Shown here: in pieces, positions 45,508 to 53,895 of the stretch
Numbering within the stretch: the first letter of the stretch is position 1
Layout of the letters: the number at the start of each line of letters is the position of its first letter
Assembly (NCBI GenBank): GCA_942492205.1
Contig: CALODT010000001.1
Span: forward strand, 620,001 to 684,000
Origin: UBA1847 sp942492205
GTDB taxonomy: Bacteria; Pseudomonadota; Gammaproteobacteria; Steroidobacterales; Woeseiaceae
Length of the DNA stretch: 64,000 bases
Reading direction: 5' to 3'
The notes under the pieces: model-generated
Database searches by the model: none
What the model was told of the DNA's origin: nothing
Seen by the model: the letters and a program-made list of their open reading frames with translations, nothing else
Position numbers and translations under genes: made by a program

Positions 45508-46430
45508 CGGCGGTGGCGCATCCCATCGTGCTCTATATTCCGGGGCTGCTGCCGAAGCCCGAGCCTGGCGTCCACCGGGAGGCGCTGCTGCGCTGCCTGC
45601 TTGCGGGCCTGAAACGCGTTGATGAACCGGTCGCAGAGGCTATCTCATCGACCACCGGCGGCTTCGATATTGTCTCCTGGACCTTCGATTTCTATCGTGA
45701 ACACCGGGATATTGCGCTCGATGCGGAGGCGATCGAGAACGTCATCAATCAGCCCACCGCAAGCGAGCGCGATATCGCGAGGGCGAGTTCATGGCGTCGG
45801 CGACTGGCACGCTGGGTCTATACGCTGGGCGACAGGCTGCCTTTCCTGATCCCGCACATCGCAAACGAACGCACCGAACTGCATCTGCGCGACCTGCATC
45901 GCTATGTTGCCAACGACAACGGCATCGCCGAACACACGCGGCGCATGCTGAAGATTCCGCTGCGCGCTGCCAAGAAGGGGCGTCACCCGTTGCTGCTGAT
46001 CGCGCACAGCATGGGATCGGTTATTGCTTATGACACGCTGTGGGAGATGTCGCGCAATGACAGTAATGACGCAGTCGTCAATCTGCTATTGACGATGGGC
46101 AGTCCGCTGGGTCAGCGTTACATGCAAAAACGTATCAAGGGGCACGGCCTCACGGGAAGGCAACGCTATCCCGCTAATATCGGGGACTGGACGAATCTCG
46201 CCGCTGTTGGCGACCTGACAGCAATCGATCCGCGTCTCAGAAACGACTTCGGCGAAATGCTCGAACTGGGGCTCGTCGAGAGCTTCGAGGACAAGGCGAT
46301 TTACAATTACTTTCGTCTCGACGGTGTGCTCAATGTGCACGCCGAATACGGCTATCTCGTCAATGAAGAAACGGCGCGCACCGTGGCTAACTGGTGGCGC
46401 CGTCACGATTCGGGGCTTGACGCTGCCTAG
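45504..46430 (+). CDS. Alpha/beta hydrolase family protein
   Basis: The 308 residues start at a GTG overlapping the HAD gene stop (GTGA). The fold is suggested by HPIVLYIPGLLPKP as the first strand and oxyanion loop, and the nucleophile elbow is LIAHSMGSVIAYD. GSPLGQRYMQ and FRLDGVLNVHAEYG follow, the last containing a possible catalytic histidine. The longer frame to 45423 lies inside the HAD gene and is not used. No signal peptide is seen. The substrate is unknown. The gene end is palindromic with the convergent OmpA-family gene: both stops share CTAG. Confidence 0.75.
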   Translation: MTAVAHPIVLYIPGLLPKPEPGVHREALLRCLLAGLKRVDEPVAEAISSTTGGFDIVSWTFDFYREHRDIALDAEAIENVINQPTASERDIARASSWRRRLARWVYTLGDRLPFLIPHIANERTELHLRDLHRYVANDNGIAEHTRRMLKIPLRAAKKGRHPLLLIAHSMGSVIAYDTLWEMSRNDSNDAVVNLLLTMGSPLGQRYMQKRIKGHGLTGRQRYPANIGDWTNLAAVGDLTAIDPRLRNDFGEMLELGLVESFEDKAIYNYFRLDGVLNVHAEYGYLVNEETARTVANWWRRHDSGLDAA

Positions 46431-47893
46431 TCGGCTTCGAGGTTGGGCTTGATGACAATGTCGATGCGACGATTACGTGCCCGACCCGCCTCGGTTTCGT
46501 TGCTCGCAACCGGCCGCGTTTCGCCATAGCCGGTCGCGATCAGCCGGTACGTCGGAATTCGCATCGCATTGATCATGTATTGCTGCACGGACTCGGCGCG
46601 CGACTGGGACAAGGTCTGGTTGAAGTCATCACCGCCGTGCGAATCCGTATGTCCTTCGATGATCAGCTCGCTTCGCGGGAAGACATCGATAGCTTTTTCT
46701 ACTTTCGCGAGCAGGCTAAAATTCTCCTGCTTCAGTTGCGACGAGCCGCTGTCGAAGTTCAGTCCGACGAGTCGCATGATGACGTTATTGCCTTCGCGGA
46801 ATACCCGCGCTTCGTCTGTGCTGAACATCTTCTCGATCTGCGCGAACTGCTGCTTGACGCGAGCCTGTGCCTCGAGACGCTGAACCAGCGCTGCGCGCTC
46901 TGCAGTTGCACCGCCAAGTCGCTCGTCGAGCGCTCGCATTTCCTCTTCCATGTCGGCGATACGAATTTCGTTCTCGGCCTTTTCCTGTTCGAGACTCTGC
47001 ACCAGGTTGCGCTGTGATTCGAAGAAAGCCACCAGCTCTTCTGTCAACCGGTCGGGGCCGGCCTCCATGTTGGGAACGATGTCGGCGACACCGGCTATCG
47101 CTTGCAGCGGTTGCTCCCACTGCAGCACCAGCTGTTCGACAGTCAGTTGCCTGTCGCGCTCCTTGCGAACGACCTCGGAGAGATAGATCGCGTGTTTCGC
47201 TTCATAGTTGGCTTGCTGCGCAAGAGACCGCGGCAGGTCGGTGTCATAACGGTTTTCGCTGAGCTCACGCTCGGCGTCAGCCAGCAGCTTCTTGGCTTTG
47301 TCGAGTGTAATAGGCGCATATCGGCCCACGCGGGCGCGGTCGGCATCGGCAAGTAGTCGACGGGTCTCGCTCAGATACTGCGCCTTGATCGCCACGAGTT
47401 CGGCGTCGCGATACAGGCTCGTGGCTTCGATATCATAGCGCTTGGAATTCTTGAGGTCGCCGCGTTCCAGCAGCCGGATGGCATCCGCGAACTTGCGCTG
47501 TGCCTCCTGCCATATTTCTGCGGACAGTTTCGGTGCCTGCGCATTGGCGGCATCCTGGCGGCTCTTCATGACCTGGGCCAGGGCTGTTGCGGCAAGTCCT
47601 GCCTTTTCGGCGGCCGTTCTGAAGTACTTGGTCGCGTCGGCGGCATTGGTGCGCACGAACTCGATGTTGCGGCCCCGCTGGAGTGCTGATTCCGCGTCAC
47701 GATATTCTTTAAGGCCACGTTCGTAACTCCTGGGTGCCAGCAGTTCGGCGTTAGCGGACTCAGCGGCAGCTTTGGCAGCGTCGGCCTCCTTGAAGAACGT
47801 GTTGCGGAGTTCGTCCTGCGCATGAACAGCGCCAGCTGCGAGCACAAGCAGGCTCAGCACGATAAGTTTTTGAAGACCGGCTTTCGCGATCAT
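46427..47893 (-). CDS. OmpA-family protein with DUF4398 N-terminal domain
   Basis: The 488 residues have a signal peptide (LIVLSLLVLAAGAVHA, about 25 residues), an N-terminal helical DUF4398-like region built of repeated ADA-rich helices (about 30-260), a coiled-coil stretch (about 290-350, QSLEQEKAENEIRIADMEEEM read in part), and a C-terminal OmpA peptidoglycan-binding domain with LNFDSGSSQL, LIIEGHTDSHGGDDFN and RARNRRIDIVI. It probably ties the envelope to the cell wall. The frame is open to 48229, but the ATG at 47893 has GAGGA and a signal peptide directly after. Confidence 0.88.
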   Translation of the reverse strand: MIAKAGLQKLIVLSLLVLAAGAVHAQDELRNTFFKEADAAKAAAESANAELLAPRSYERGLKEYRDAESALQRGRNIEFVRTNAADATKYFRTAAEKAGLAATALAQVMKSRQDAANAQAPKLSAEIWQEAQRKFADAIRLLERGDLKNSKRYDIEATSLYRDAELVAIKAQYLSETRRLLADADRARVGRYAPITLDKAKKLLADAERELSENRYDTDLPRSLAQQANYEAKHAIYLSEVVRKERDRQLTVEQLVLQWEQPLQAIAGVADIVPNMEAGPDRLTEELVAFFESQRNLVQSLEQEKAENEIRIADMEEEMRALDERLGGATAERAALVQRLEAQARVKQQFAQIEKMFSTDEARVFREGNNVIMRLVGLNFDSGSSQLKQENFSLLAKVEKAIDVFPRSELIIEGHTDSHGGDDFNQTLSQSRAESVQQYMINAMRIPTYRLIATGYGETRPVASNETEAGRARNRRIDIVIKPNLEAD

Positions 47894-48227
47894 TAATCGA
47901 TTCCTCACAATTTCTTGAAATGCGCGCTGCCGCAAATGCGGCAATTCGAGCCTGATGTTACATATGGTATGACAGCAATTCTGTGGAGCGTGTCCATCAT
48001 CTGCACAAATTCTACGCCTCCCGGGGGAAAAATCGCTAATAAATCGGCGTCTTAGGCTGTTTTCCTCGTCTGATCCGCGGTCTGCGCTGGCGTGGCGGGG
48101 CTGATGTGCTCGTCGTCCACGGCCGAATTTGTGAATCAGGTCACCATTTTCGGTTTTGCCAATGGCTCTGCGGCGATTTGTGCTGTGGCTCACAGATCCC
48201 GATCCGCACGGTCGGTAGGCTTTACCC
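47894..48227. other. 334-base intergenic region between divergent genes
   Basis: No convincing gene is seen here. It holds the leader of the OmpA-family gene, with a perfect hairpin TGCCGC-AAAT-GCGGCA at 47928-47943, 35 bases ahead of that start codon, and an AT-richer stretch (47955-48050) where promoters for both directions would fit. I could not assign a firm -35/-10 pair. No tRNA or small RNA shape was recognised. Confidence 0.55.
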
Positions 48228-48425
48228 ATGTCTGCGAAGTACTACACACAGTTCATTCTTACCGACACCGAGTATCGTGACGGTAACGAGTTCTGCGGTG
48301 TTGTAGAACTGAATCAACCGATGGAACAGGATTCGGACGAGCGCGACATCGAGGCGATTCTGGCCCGCAACTTTGACCTCCAGCAAAGCGCTGTAAGACT
48401 GGTCAGCTGGTCGAGACTCCACTAA
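48228..48425 (+). CDS. Small conserved-looking protein, function unknown
   Basis: A 65-residue soluble protein, rich in acidic residues (EQDSDERDIEAILARNFDL), with a regular strand-helix feel: YYTQFILTDTEYRDG, then GVVELNQPM, the helix, and AVRLVSWSRLH. There is no membrane helix or signal. The codon use and dense, ordinary amino-acid content suggest a real gene, and a strong terminator follows 33 bases after the stop. I cannot name a family. Confidence 0.6.
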   Translation: MSAKYYTQFILTDTEYRDGNEFCGVVELNQPMEQDSDERDIEAILARNFDLQQSAVRLVSWSRLH

Positions 48426-48458
48426 CACTTCTGGCGTTTAATGATTTCCCCCTGACTC

Positions 48459-48483
48459 TCCCGGCTTCGGCCGGGATTTTTTT
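48459..48483 (+). terminator. Intrinsic terminator between the small gene and lipA
   Basis: The stem TCCCGGC (48459-48465) and GCCGGGA (48470-48476) closes on a TTCG tetraloop and runs into seven Ts (48477-48483). This is a textbook Rho-independent terminator. It separates the 65-residue gene from lipA, so lipA must have its own promoter or rely on read-through. Confidence 0.92.
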
Positions 48484-48538
48484 GTCCGTCATTTGTGCGA
48501 CAATGCCCGACCCCGAACGAACCGAACGCGCAGCGCGA

Positions 48539-49543
48539 ATGAGTCAGAAAGACAAACAGTTTCAAGGCATACCCATCGTCCAGAGTGGCCAGAAGTACCA
48601 GACCGACGAGGGCTTTGCGGCCATCAAGAATGGCGTCAAGCAGCGTCGCGACAGCGAGCCGCTGGTGCGCGGTGACAAGCCAAAGTGGTTGCGCGCGAAG
48701 ATGCCCTCTGGCTCCGGCTACTCGGGAACGCGCAGGATCGTGCACGAGCATCGCCTGAGTACCGTCTGCGAAGAATCGATGTGCCCGAATATTGGCGAAT
48801 GCTGGAATGCGGGTACCGCGACCATCATGGTGATGGGTTCGGTCTGCACCCGGGCCTGCCGCTTTTGCGCCGTGGACACCGGCAACCCGAAAGGCTGGCT
48901 CGACACTGAGGAACCCCGCAACGCGGCGCGCGCGGTGCAGCTAATGGGTCTTCAGTATGTTGTGATTACATCGGTCGATCGTGATGATCTGGCGGACGGC
49001 GGAGCTCTCCACTACGCCGAATGTGTGCGGGAGATCAAGAAGCTCAACCCGAATACGGCGGTAGAAGCGCTGACTCCCGACTTCGATGGTGTCAGGGAAC
49101 ATGTCGAACTCGTTGTGGATTCCGGCCTGGACGTATTCGCGCAAAACGTCGAGACCGTTCGACGACTTACTCATCCGGTACGAGACCCTCGTGCCGGCTA
49201 CGATCAGACCATCGAAGTGCTCCGCCACGCCAAGGAGCACAGGCCGTCCGTACTGACCAAGACGAGCCTGATGCTGGGGCTCGGGGAGCGCGACAATGAA
49301 ATCATGCAAACCATGCATGATCTTCGTGAAGCTGATGTCGACATCCTGACTTTGGGCCAGTACCTGCGTCCGACAGCCAATCACCTGCCGGTCGAGCGTT
49401 ACGTTACACCGGCCGAGTTCGACGCCTACCGTGCCGAGGGTCTCGAGAAAGGTTTTCTCGAGGTTGTTGCCGGACCGATGGTTCGCTCGAGCTACCGTGC
49501 GGAACAGGTGCTGCAAAAGAATAATGTCGGCATCGCTATCTAG
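48539..49543 (+). CDS. lipA: Lipoyl synthase
   Basis: A radical SAM enzyme that inserts two sulfurs into octanoyl groups on E2 subunits and GcvH, giving lipoate. Both clusters are marked: the auxiliary one by CEESMCPNIGEC and the SAM one by CTRACRFC; the C-terminal RSSY serine ligand is present (VRSSYRAEQV). ATG 48539 gives 334 residues. An earlier ATG at 48503 would add 12, and neither has a clear ribosome site. The usual partner lipB is not in the window. Confidence 0.94.
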   Translation: MSQKDKQFQGIPIVQSGQKYQTDEGFAAIKNGVKQRRDSEPLVRGDKPKWLRAKMPSGSGYSGTRRIVHEHRLSTVCEESMCPNIGECWNAGTATIMVMGSVCTRACRFCAVDTGNPKGWLDTEEPRNAARAVQLMGLQYVVITSVDRDDLADGGALHYAECVREIKKLNPNTAVEALTPDFDGVREHVELVVDSGLDVFAQNVETVRRLTHPVRDPRAGYDQTIEVLRHAKEHRPSVLTKTSLMLGLGERDNEIMQTMHDLREADVDILTLGQYLRPTANHLPVERYVTPAEFDAYRAEGLEKGFLEVVAGPMVRSSYRAEQVLQKNNVGIAI

Positions 49544-49572
49544 CGTCTCTCCCTGCAACAACCAGGATTCAT

Positions 49573-50592
49573 ATGGGCCAGTTTTTCGCCGAGTACGGAC
49601 TCTTCCTTCTTAAGGTCATGACGATTGTGGCGGCATTCGTCGTCGTCATCGTTGTCGCAGCAAGCGCCGGACGCAGGGCGAGTCACGAAGGCCTCGAAGT
49701 CGAGAATCTGAACAAGAATTTCAAGACGCTTGCGGACACCTTGCGCGCCGCGATCTCGACCAAGGACGAAAAGAAGCGCGTCGCCAAGGCCCGCAAGAAA
49801 GAGGCCAAAGCCGAAAGCAAGACACCGTCCACGAAGCCTCGAAGCTTCGTAATCGACTTCAAGGGCGACCTGAAAGCGAGTGCGGTGGCGTCGTTGCGCG
49901 AGGAGGTGAGCGCGGTTCTGGACGTCGCTGCCGAGGGCGATGATGTCATCGTTCGCCTTGAGAATCACGGCGGCGTGGTCCATGAGCATGGCCTGGCCGC
50001 TTCGCAGCTTGCGAGGATTCGGGATCGAGACATTCCGCTCACCGTTTGCGTAGACAAGGTTGCGGCGAGCGGCGGCTACCTGATGGCCTGCGTCGCGTCC
50101 AAAGTGTACGCGGCACCGTTTGCAATCCTGGGTTCCATCGGCGTGCTCGCCCAGATCCCGAACTTTAACCGGATGCTTGACAGTCATGGCGTGGAGTTCG
50201 AACAGGTAACCGCGGGAAAGTACAAGCGTACGGTGACGATGTTCGGCAAGAATACGGATGAGGATCGCGCCAAGCTGAAGGAAGAGCTCGAGGACGTGCA
50301 CACCTTGTTCAAGGATGCCGTCGGAAGATATCGTCCGGAACTGGATCTCGAAAAAGTGGCGACCGGCGAACACTGGTATGGCACGCGCGCTCTGGAACTC
50401 GGGCTGGCCGACGAGATCAAGACCAGTGATGAGGTACTGAAGGCTGTCGCAGAGGAGCGTGATCTCTACGCCATCAGGTACAACATCAAGCAGCCGCTGC
50501 AGAAGCGTCTGATGAGCAACATCGACGGCTTGCTCGAGAAGGCAGATGCGGCCGGATGGCGGCGACGTTTCGAGTCCCGCCTGCCGCGCTAG
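49573..50592 (+). CDS. sohB: Inner-membrane protease SohB (S49 family)
   Basis: The 339 residues have one membrane helix (about 10-31), a basic coiled stretch rich in lysine (about 60-88), and an S49 peptidase domain. The Ser-Lys pair is S166 (KVAASGGYLMA) and K218 (TAGKYKRT). The domain faces the periplasm, as in E. coli SohB, and degrades peptides or misfolded proteins. It lies 29 bases after lipA with AGGA as ribosome site and is probably co-transcribed with it. Confidence 0.93.
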   Translation: MGQFFAEYGLFLLKVMTIVAAFVVVIVVAASAGRRASHEGLEVENLNKNFKTLADTLRAAISTKDEKKRVAKARKKEAKAESKTPSTKPRSFVIDFKGDLKASAVASLREEVSAVLDVAAEGDDVIVRLENHGGVVHEHGLAASQLARIRDRDIPLTVCVDKVAASGGYLMACVASKVYAAPFAILGSIGVLAQIPNFNRMLDSHGVEFEQVTAGKYKRTVTMFGKNTDEDRAKLKEELEDVHTLFKDAVGRYRPELDLEKVATGEHWYGTRALELGLADEIKTSDEVLKAVAEERDLYAIRYNIKQPLQKRLMSNIDGLLEKADAAGWRRRFESRLPR

Positions 50593-50692
50593 CGGCAAGG
50601 AACCGGCGGGCTGGTTCCGGGTCGAAAGTCTCTACCGGGTCGCGTGCCGCGAGGCGTTATAATCCGACGATACCGGAGGAGCTTTCATTCGC

Positions 50693-51502
50693 ATGTGCAA
50701 ATACAAGACACTGATTTTACTGGTTTTTGTAGCGCTGGTAACCGCATCCTGCTCGACCTCCCCGACCGGTCGCAGCCAGATGATCTGGAAGTCGGACGCC
50801 GAGTTGGTCGCGCAGAGCACGCGCGCCTTCAACCAGATGCGCGCCGGCATGCCGCTGGCAACCGATCGCAAAAAGATCGATTTCGTTGCCTGCGTCGCGG
50901 AGGCCGTGGTCGGCGTTCTGGATCCACCGCTCAGCGACATCGACTGGGAACTTGCGATTTTTGAAAGCCAGTCCGTGAACGCGTTCGCGATGCCCGGTGG
51001 CAAGATCGGTGTATTCACCGGCATTCTCGAGGTCACCGAGAACCAGCACCAGCTGGCAGCGGTGATCGGCCACGAAATTGCGCACGTGACGGCACGACAC
51101 TCCAATGAACGCGCCTCCCGCGCATCGATAACGGGCTATGGCATCAATGCGCTTGCGATCATCCTGGGCGGAGGCTACAGCGGCGCGACGTACACGGCCC
51201 AGCAGGCGCTCAAAGCCGGCGCGGACCTTGGCATATCCCTGCCGCACACGCGCGGTCAGGAGAGTGAGGCGGACATCATCGGGCTCGAGTACATGGCCAA
51301 AGCCGGTTTCGATCCACGCGAGGCGGTAACGTTGTGGCAGCGCATGGACGCCACTTCGGACAAGAAGCCGGCTGAATTCGTATCGACGCACCCCTCCAGC
51401 GAAACGCGTATCGAGGCACTGGTGTCGGAGTGGCAACGAACGCTGCCGATGTACAACGAGGCGCTGGCAGAGGGCAGAGTGCCGACCTGCTCGAAAGAGT
51501 AA
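50693..51502 (+). CDS. M48-family metalloprotease lipoprotein (LoiP/BepA-like)
   Basis: A 269-residue lipid-anchored periplasmic zinc protease. The lipobox ends at C20 (LVTASC). The zinc site is HEIAH at 127-131 with the third ligand E192 in QESEADIIG; the edge strand NAFAMPGGKIGVFTG precedes it. The final part has THPSSETRIEAL, typical of the LoiP/YcaL kind of short M48 proteins without a TPR tail. It is likely an outer-membrane quality control enzyme. The L,D-transpeptidase gene begins eight bases after its stop. Confidence 0.9.
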   Translation: MCKYKTLILLVFVALVTASCSTSPTGRSQMIWKSDAELVAQSTRAFNQMRAGMPLATDRKKIDFVACVAEAVVGVLDPPLSDIDWELAIFESQSVNAFAMPGGKIGVFTGILEVTENQHQLAAVIGHEIAHVTARHSNERASRASITGYGINALAIILGGGYSGATYTAQQALKAGADLGISLPHTRGQESEADIIGLEYMAKAGFDPREAVTLWQRMDATSDKKPAEFVSTHPSSETRIEALVSEWQRTLPMYNEALAEGRVPTCSKE

Positions 51503-51510
51503 ACGTCGCC

Positions 51511-52644
51511 GTGCACCGAGGCCCGCTGCTATTGCTGCCGATACTGGCTGTCGGCGGCTGCTCGACATTTGACGACTTCGTTGCCGGCATCAAGAAGGGC
51601 AGAGCGGCCGATGCCGTGCCGTTCGAGCAGCGACCCGTTGTCGAACCCATCGCGCCGAACACTTTCGTCCTGGACAGTGACGAGCAAACCGTGGTGGGCG
51701 AACCCCAGGTCGTGTTTACCCGTAAAGAAGATACCTTTTCCGATGTTGCGCGCGAGTATGGACTCGGCTACGACGAACTGCTGGCGGCCAACCCGGGCAT
51801 CGATCCCTGGCTGCCCGGCGAAAACACGGCGCTCGTCTTGCCAACGCAATACGTACTGCCGAACGTGCCCAAGAGCGGCGTAGTTCTCAATATCGCAAGC
51901 AAGCGTTTGTTCTACTATCCGCTACCGGAGGAAGGTGCTCCGCAGCAGGTGCTGACCTATCCGATCGGCATCGGACGTGTCGGTTGGGAGACGCCGCTGG
52001 GCACCACCAGTGTCGTTTCCAAGGCCAGGAACCCACACTGGTGGGTGCCGGCATCAGTGCGGCGCGAACACGCGGAGATGGGTAACCCGCTGCCATCCGT
52101 GGTTCCCCCGGGGCCCGACAATCCGCTGGGTTCTCGGGTCCTGAAACTTGAAATGCCGGGTTATCTGATCCACGGTACCAACCAGCCTTACGGCGTCGGT
52201 ATGCGTGTCAGCCACGGCTGCGTGCGCCTGTACCCCGAAAACATCGAGTTTCTGTATGCGCTCATCGACGTCGGCGAAACCGTGACCATTATCAACGAGC
52301 CGTACCAGGTTGGCCGTCGAGACGGAGTCATTTATTTTGAAGCGCATCCGCCGCTGGAAGACGATACGGTATCGCCTGAGGAGCGACTTGAGATGGTCCT
52401 CAGCGAGCAGGTTGACGCGTCCGGGCGACAACTCAACGACCATTTACGACGCCACGTGCAATCAATCGCCGCGGAGGCCACTGGTGTGCCGGTGAGTATC
52501 GTTCTGTATGACACCAGTGAGTTTCTCGCGAGAGCCCGAGTGGTACACAACACGGTGGAGATGGACCCCAACGCGCCGACCTTGCTCGAAGTTCGCGAGA
52601 TGATCGACGCGGTCAACGCCGAAATAGAGCAGGAATCACTATGA
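51511..52644 (+). CDS. L,D-transpeptidase lipoprotein with LysM domain
   Basis: The 377 residues start at a GTG just after the M48 gene. The lipobox LAVGGC ends at C17. Residues about 67-113 are a LysM peptidoglycan-binding domain (FTRKEDTFSDVAREYGLGYDEL read in part), and residues about 122-265 the YkuD catalytic domain with H221 (IHGTNQPYG) and the nucleophile C237 in SHGCVRL. It forms 3-3 crosslinks or attaches lipoproteins to the wall. A further 110-residue tail is of unknown role. The longer frame to 51430 overlaps the M48 gene and has no signal. Confidence 0.93.
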   Translation: MHRGPLLLLPILAVGGCSTFDDFVAGIKKGRAADAVPFEQRPVVEPIAPNTFVLDSDEQTVVGEPQVVFTRKEDTFSDVAREYGLGYDELLAANPGIDPWLPGENTALVLPTQYVLPNVPKSGVVLNIASKRLFYYPLPEEGAPQQVLTYPIGIGRVGWETPLGTTSVVSKARNPHWWVPASVRREHAEMGNPLPSVVPPGPDNPLGSRVLKLEMPGYLIHGTNQPYGVGMRVSHGCVRLYPENIEFLYALIDVGETVTIINEPYQVGRRDGVIYFEAHPPLEDDTVSPEERLEMVLSEQVDASGRQLNDHLRRHVQSIAAEATGVPVSIVLYDTSEFLARARVVHNTVEMDPNAPTLLEVREMIDAVNAEIEQESL

Positions 52645-52769
52645 GCGAATGGCTGGATCTGATGCTCGAGGAAATCTCGCGCAAAAAGCGCGAATCGGAA
52701 GAAGCCGAAGAAGAGCTGCGGCGTCGTGAAGACACCCGGAAAGCTGACGAAGCCGCTCAGTCAAAATAG
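52641..52769 (+). CDS. 42-residue charged helical protein, overlaps L,D-transpeptidase gene
   Basis: A short gene starting on the ATGA overlap with the L,D-transpeptidase stop, with AGGA seven bases ahead. The protein is one amphipathic, highly charged helix: MSEWLDLMLEEIS, then a run of K, R and E residues (KRESEEAEEELRRRED) and an ADEAAQSK tail. It has no membrane segment. The ordered start signals and coding bias make it a likely real gene. Its last 13 bases overlap the convergent PLP-enzyme gene. The function is unknown. Confidence 0.62.
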   Translation: MSEWLDLMLEEISRKKRESEEAEEELRRREDTRKADEAAQSK

Positions 52770-53812
52770 CGCATGAATTCCTCGGGGATGTTGTCGCGCG
52801 TGTCGGGCCTCTCGTTCGTAACGGGCAACGCCTGTGAATTATAGGTGTTCCAGAACAAGTACGATTGGCCGTCATAATCCGGCGCGGTAATATCGTGCAA
52901 CAGCGCGGCCATCGCCTTTCCGGTATAGGTTGATTCGATCTTGAGCCCAAGTGACTCGCGGCCGACGGCCACCGCTTGCTCGGTCGTTTCGTCCGAAGCC
53001 GCATAGCCGCCGGCGAGAAACTCGTCCCGCCAGCGAACGCGAGTCTGCAGGGCGAGGTCTCCGGGCAGGGAGTTGTCGAGACGGTGCAACATCATGGCCG
53101 TCTTTTGCGTAAGCCGCCGGAAAGCGGCCGGCGATGCAACGAAGTCATCTACAACACGCACGGCGTGTAATTCGATCGGCAGTCGTGTGAGCGCCAGTCC
53201 CAACGCAAGGCCTGCGCAGCTGCCCATCGTGCCGTTAGCGACGTAAATACGATGCGGCATGGGAATGCTCCCGGACTCGATCTGGCTCGCGATTTCGAGG
53301 CCCGCATTGACGAAGCCGACTGCGCCGAGCCAGCTTGAGCCTCCCATTGGAATCACCCAGCAGTGCCGGCCATGCAGGTAGCGCCGTAGTGTCGCAAGCC
53401 GGTCCACGGAACTGCCGAAGGGCACAAGCTCCGTGCCGATGACGCGGTGCATGTTGAGCGTTCTCGGGATATTCGCCGTACGTTTTTGCGGACCAAGGAA
53501 ACAGGTACATTCGAAGCCGGACTGTCTTGCCATCATCGAGGTCGCCAACGCATGATTCGAGCCCACGGCGCCGAATGTTGCGACGCGACTCATTTTGCGC
53601 TCGCGCGCACGCTGCAGGATGTACTCGAGCTTGCGGATCTTGTTGCCGCCATAGCGCGCACTGCTGAGGTTGTCGTGCTTTACCAGAAGTTCGCGCGGAC
53701 CTCGCGCTGTTGAGAGCTGCAGTGTCGCAACCGGGGTCGGCAAATCGGCGAGCGGCATTTTCCTGAGGCGGTCGGAAAGTATCGGGTACGCCGCGGCCAG
53801 GAAATCGTTCAT
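52757..53812 (-). CDS. PLP-dependent D-cysteine desulfhydrase / ACC deaminase family enzyme
   Basis: The 351 residues belong to the tryptophan-synthase-beta-like PLP fold. The Schiff-base lysine is in YGGNKIRKLEYIL (about residue 60), FGAVGSNHALATSMMARQSGF and the glycine-rich VANGTMGSCAGLALG phosphate loop follow, and TYTGKAMAAL is near the end. The family includes D-cysteine desulfhydrase, ACC deaminase and L-cysteate lyase, and residues that would decide among them cannot be judged by eye. ATG 53812 is used; a TTG two codons earlier extends the frame. It is divergent from the tail sheath gene. Confidence 0.85.
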   Translation of the reverse strand: MNDFLAAAYPILSDRLRKMPLADLPTPVATLQLSTARGPRELLVKHDNLSSARYGGNKIRKLEYILQRARERKMSRVATFGAVGSNHALATSMMARQSGFECTCFLGPQKRTANIPRTLNMHRVIGTELVPFGSSVDRLATLRRYLHGRHCWVIPMGGSSWLGAVGFVNAGLEIASQIESGSIPMPHRIYVANGTMGSCAGLALGLALTRLPIELHAVRVVDDFVASPAAFRRLTQKTAMMLHRLDNSLPGDLALQTRVRWRDEFLAGGYAASDETTEQAVAVGRESLGLKIESTYTGKAMAALLHDITAPDYDGQSYLFWNTYNSQALPVTNERPDTRDNIPEEFMRYFD

Positions 53813-53895
53813 GGACAAAGACTATCGAAGTGCACTGTGGATCGCGAATGCTTTAGAATGCCCGCACGCTTACCTGGCCTGACGCGGAGACAGGT

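Noticed and set aside
47894..48227. A tRNA or small RNA gene in the 334-base gap
   Set aside because: No cloverleaf pattern, T-arm consensus or clear sRNA terminator could be found; only one hairpin is visible.
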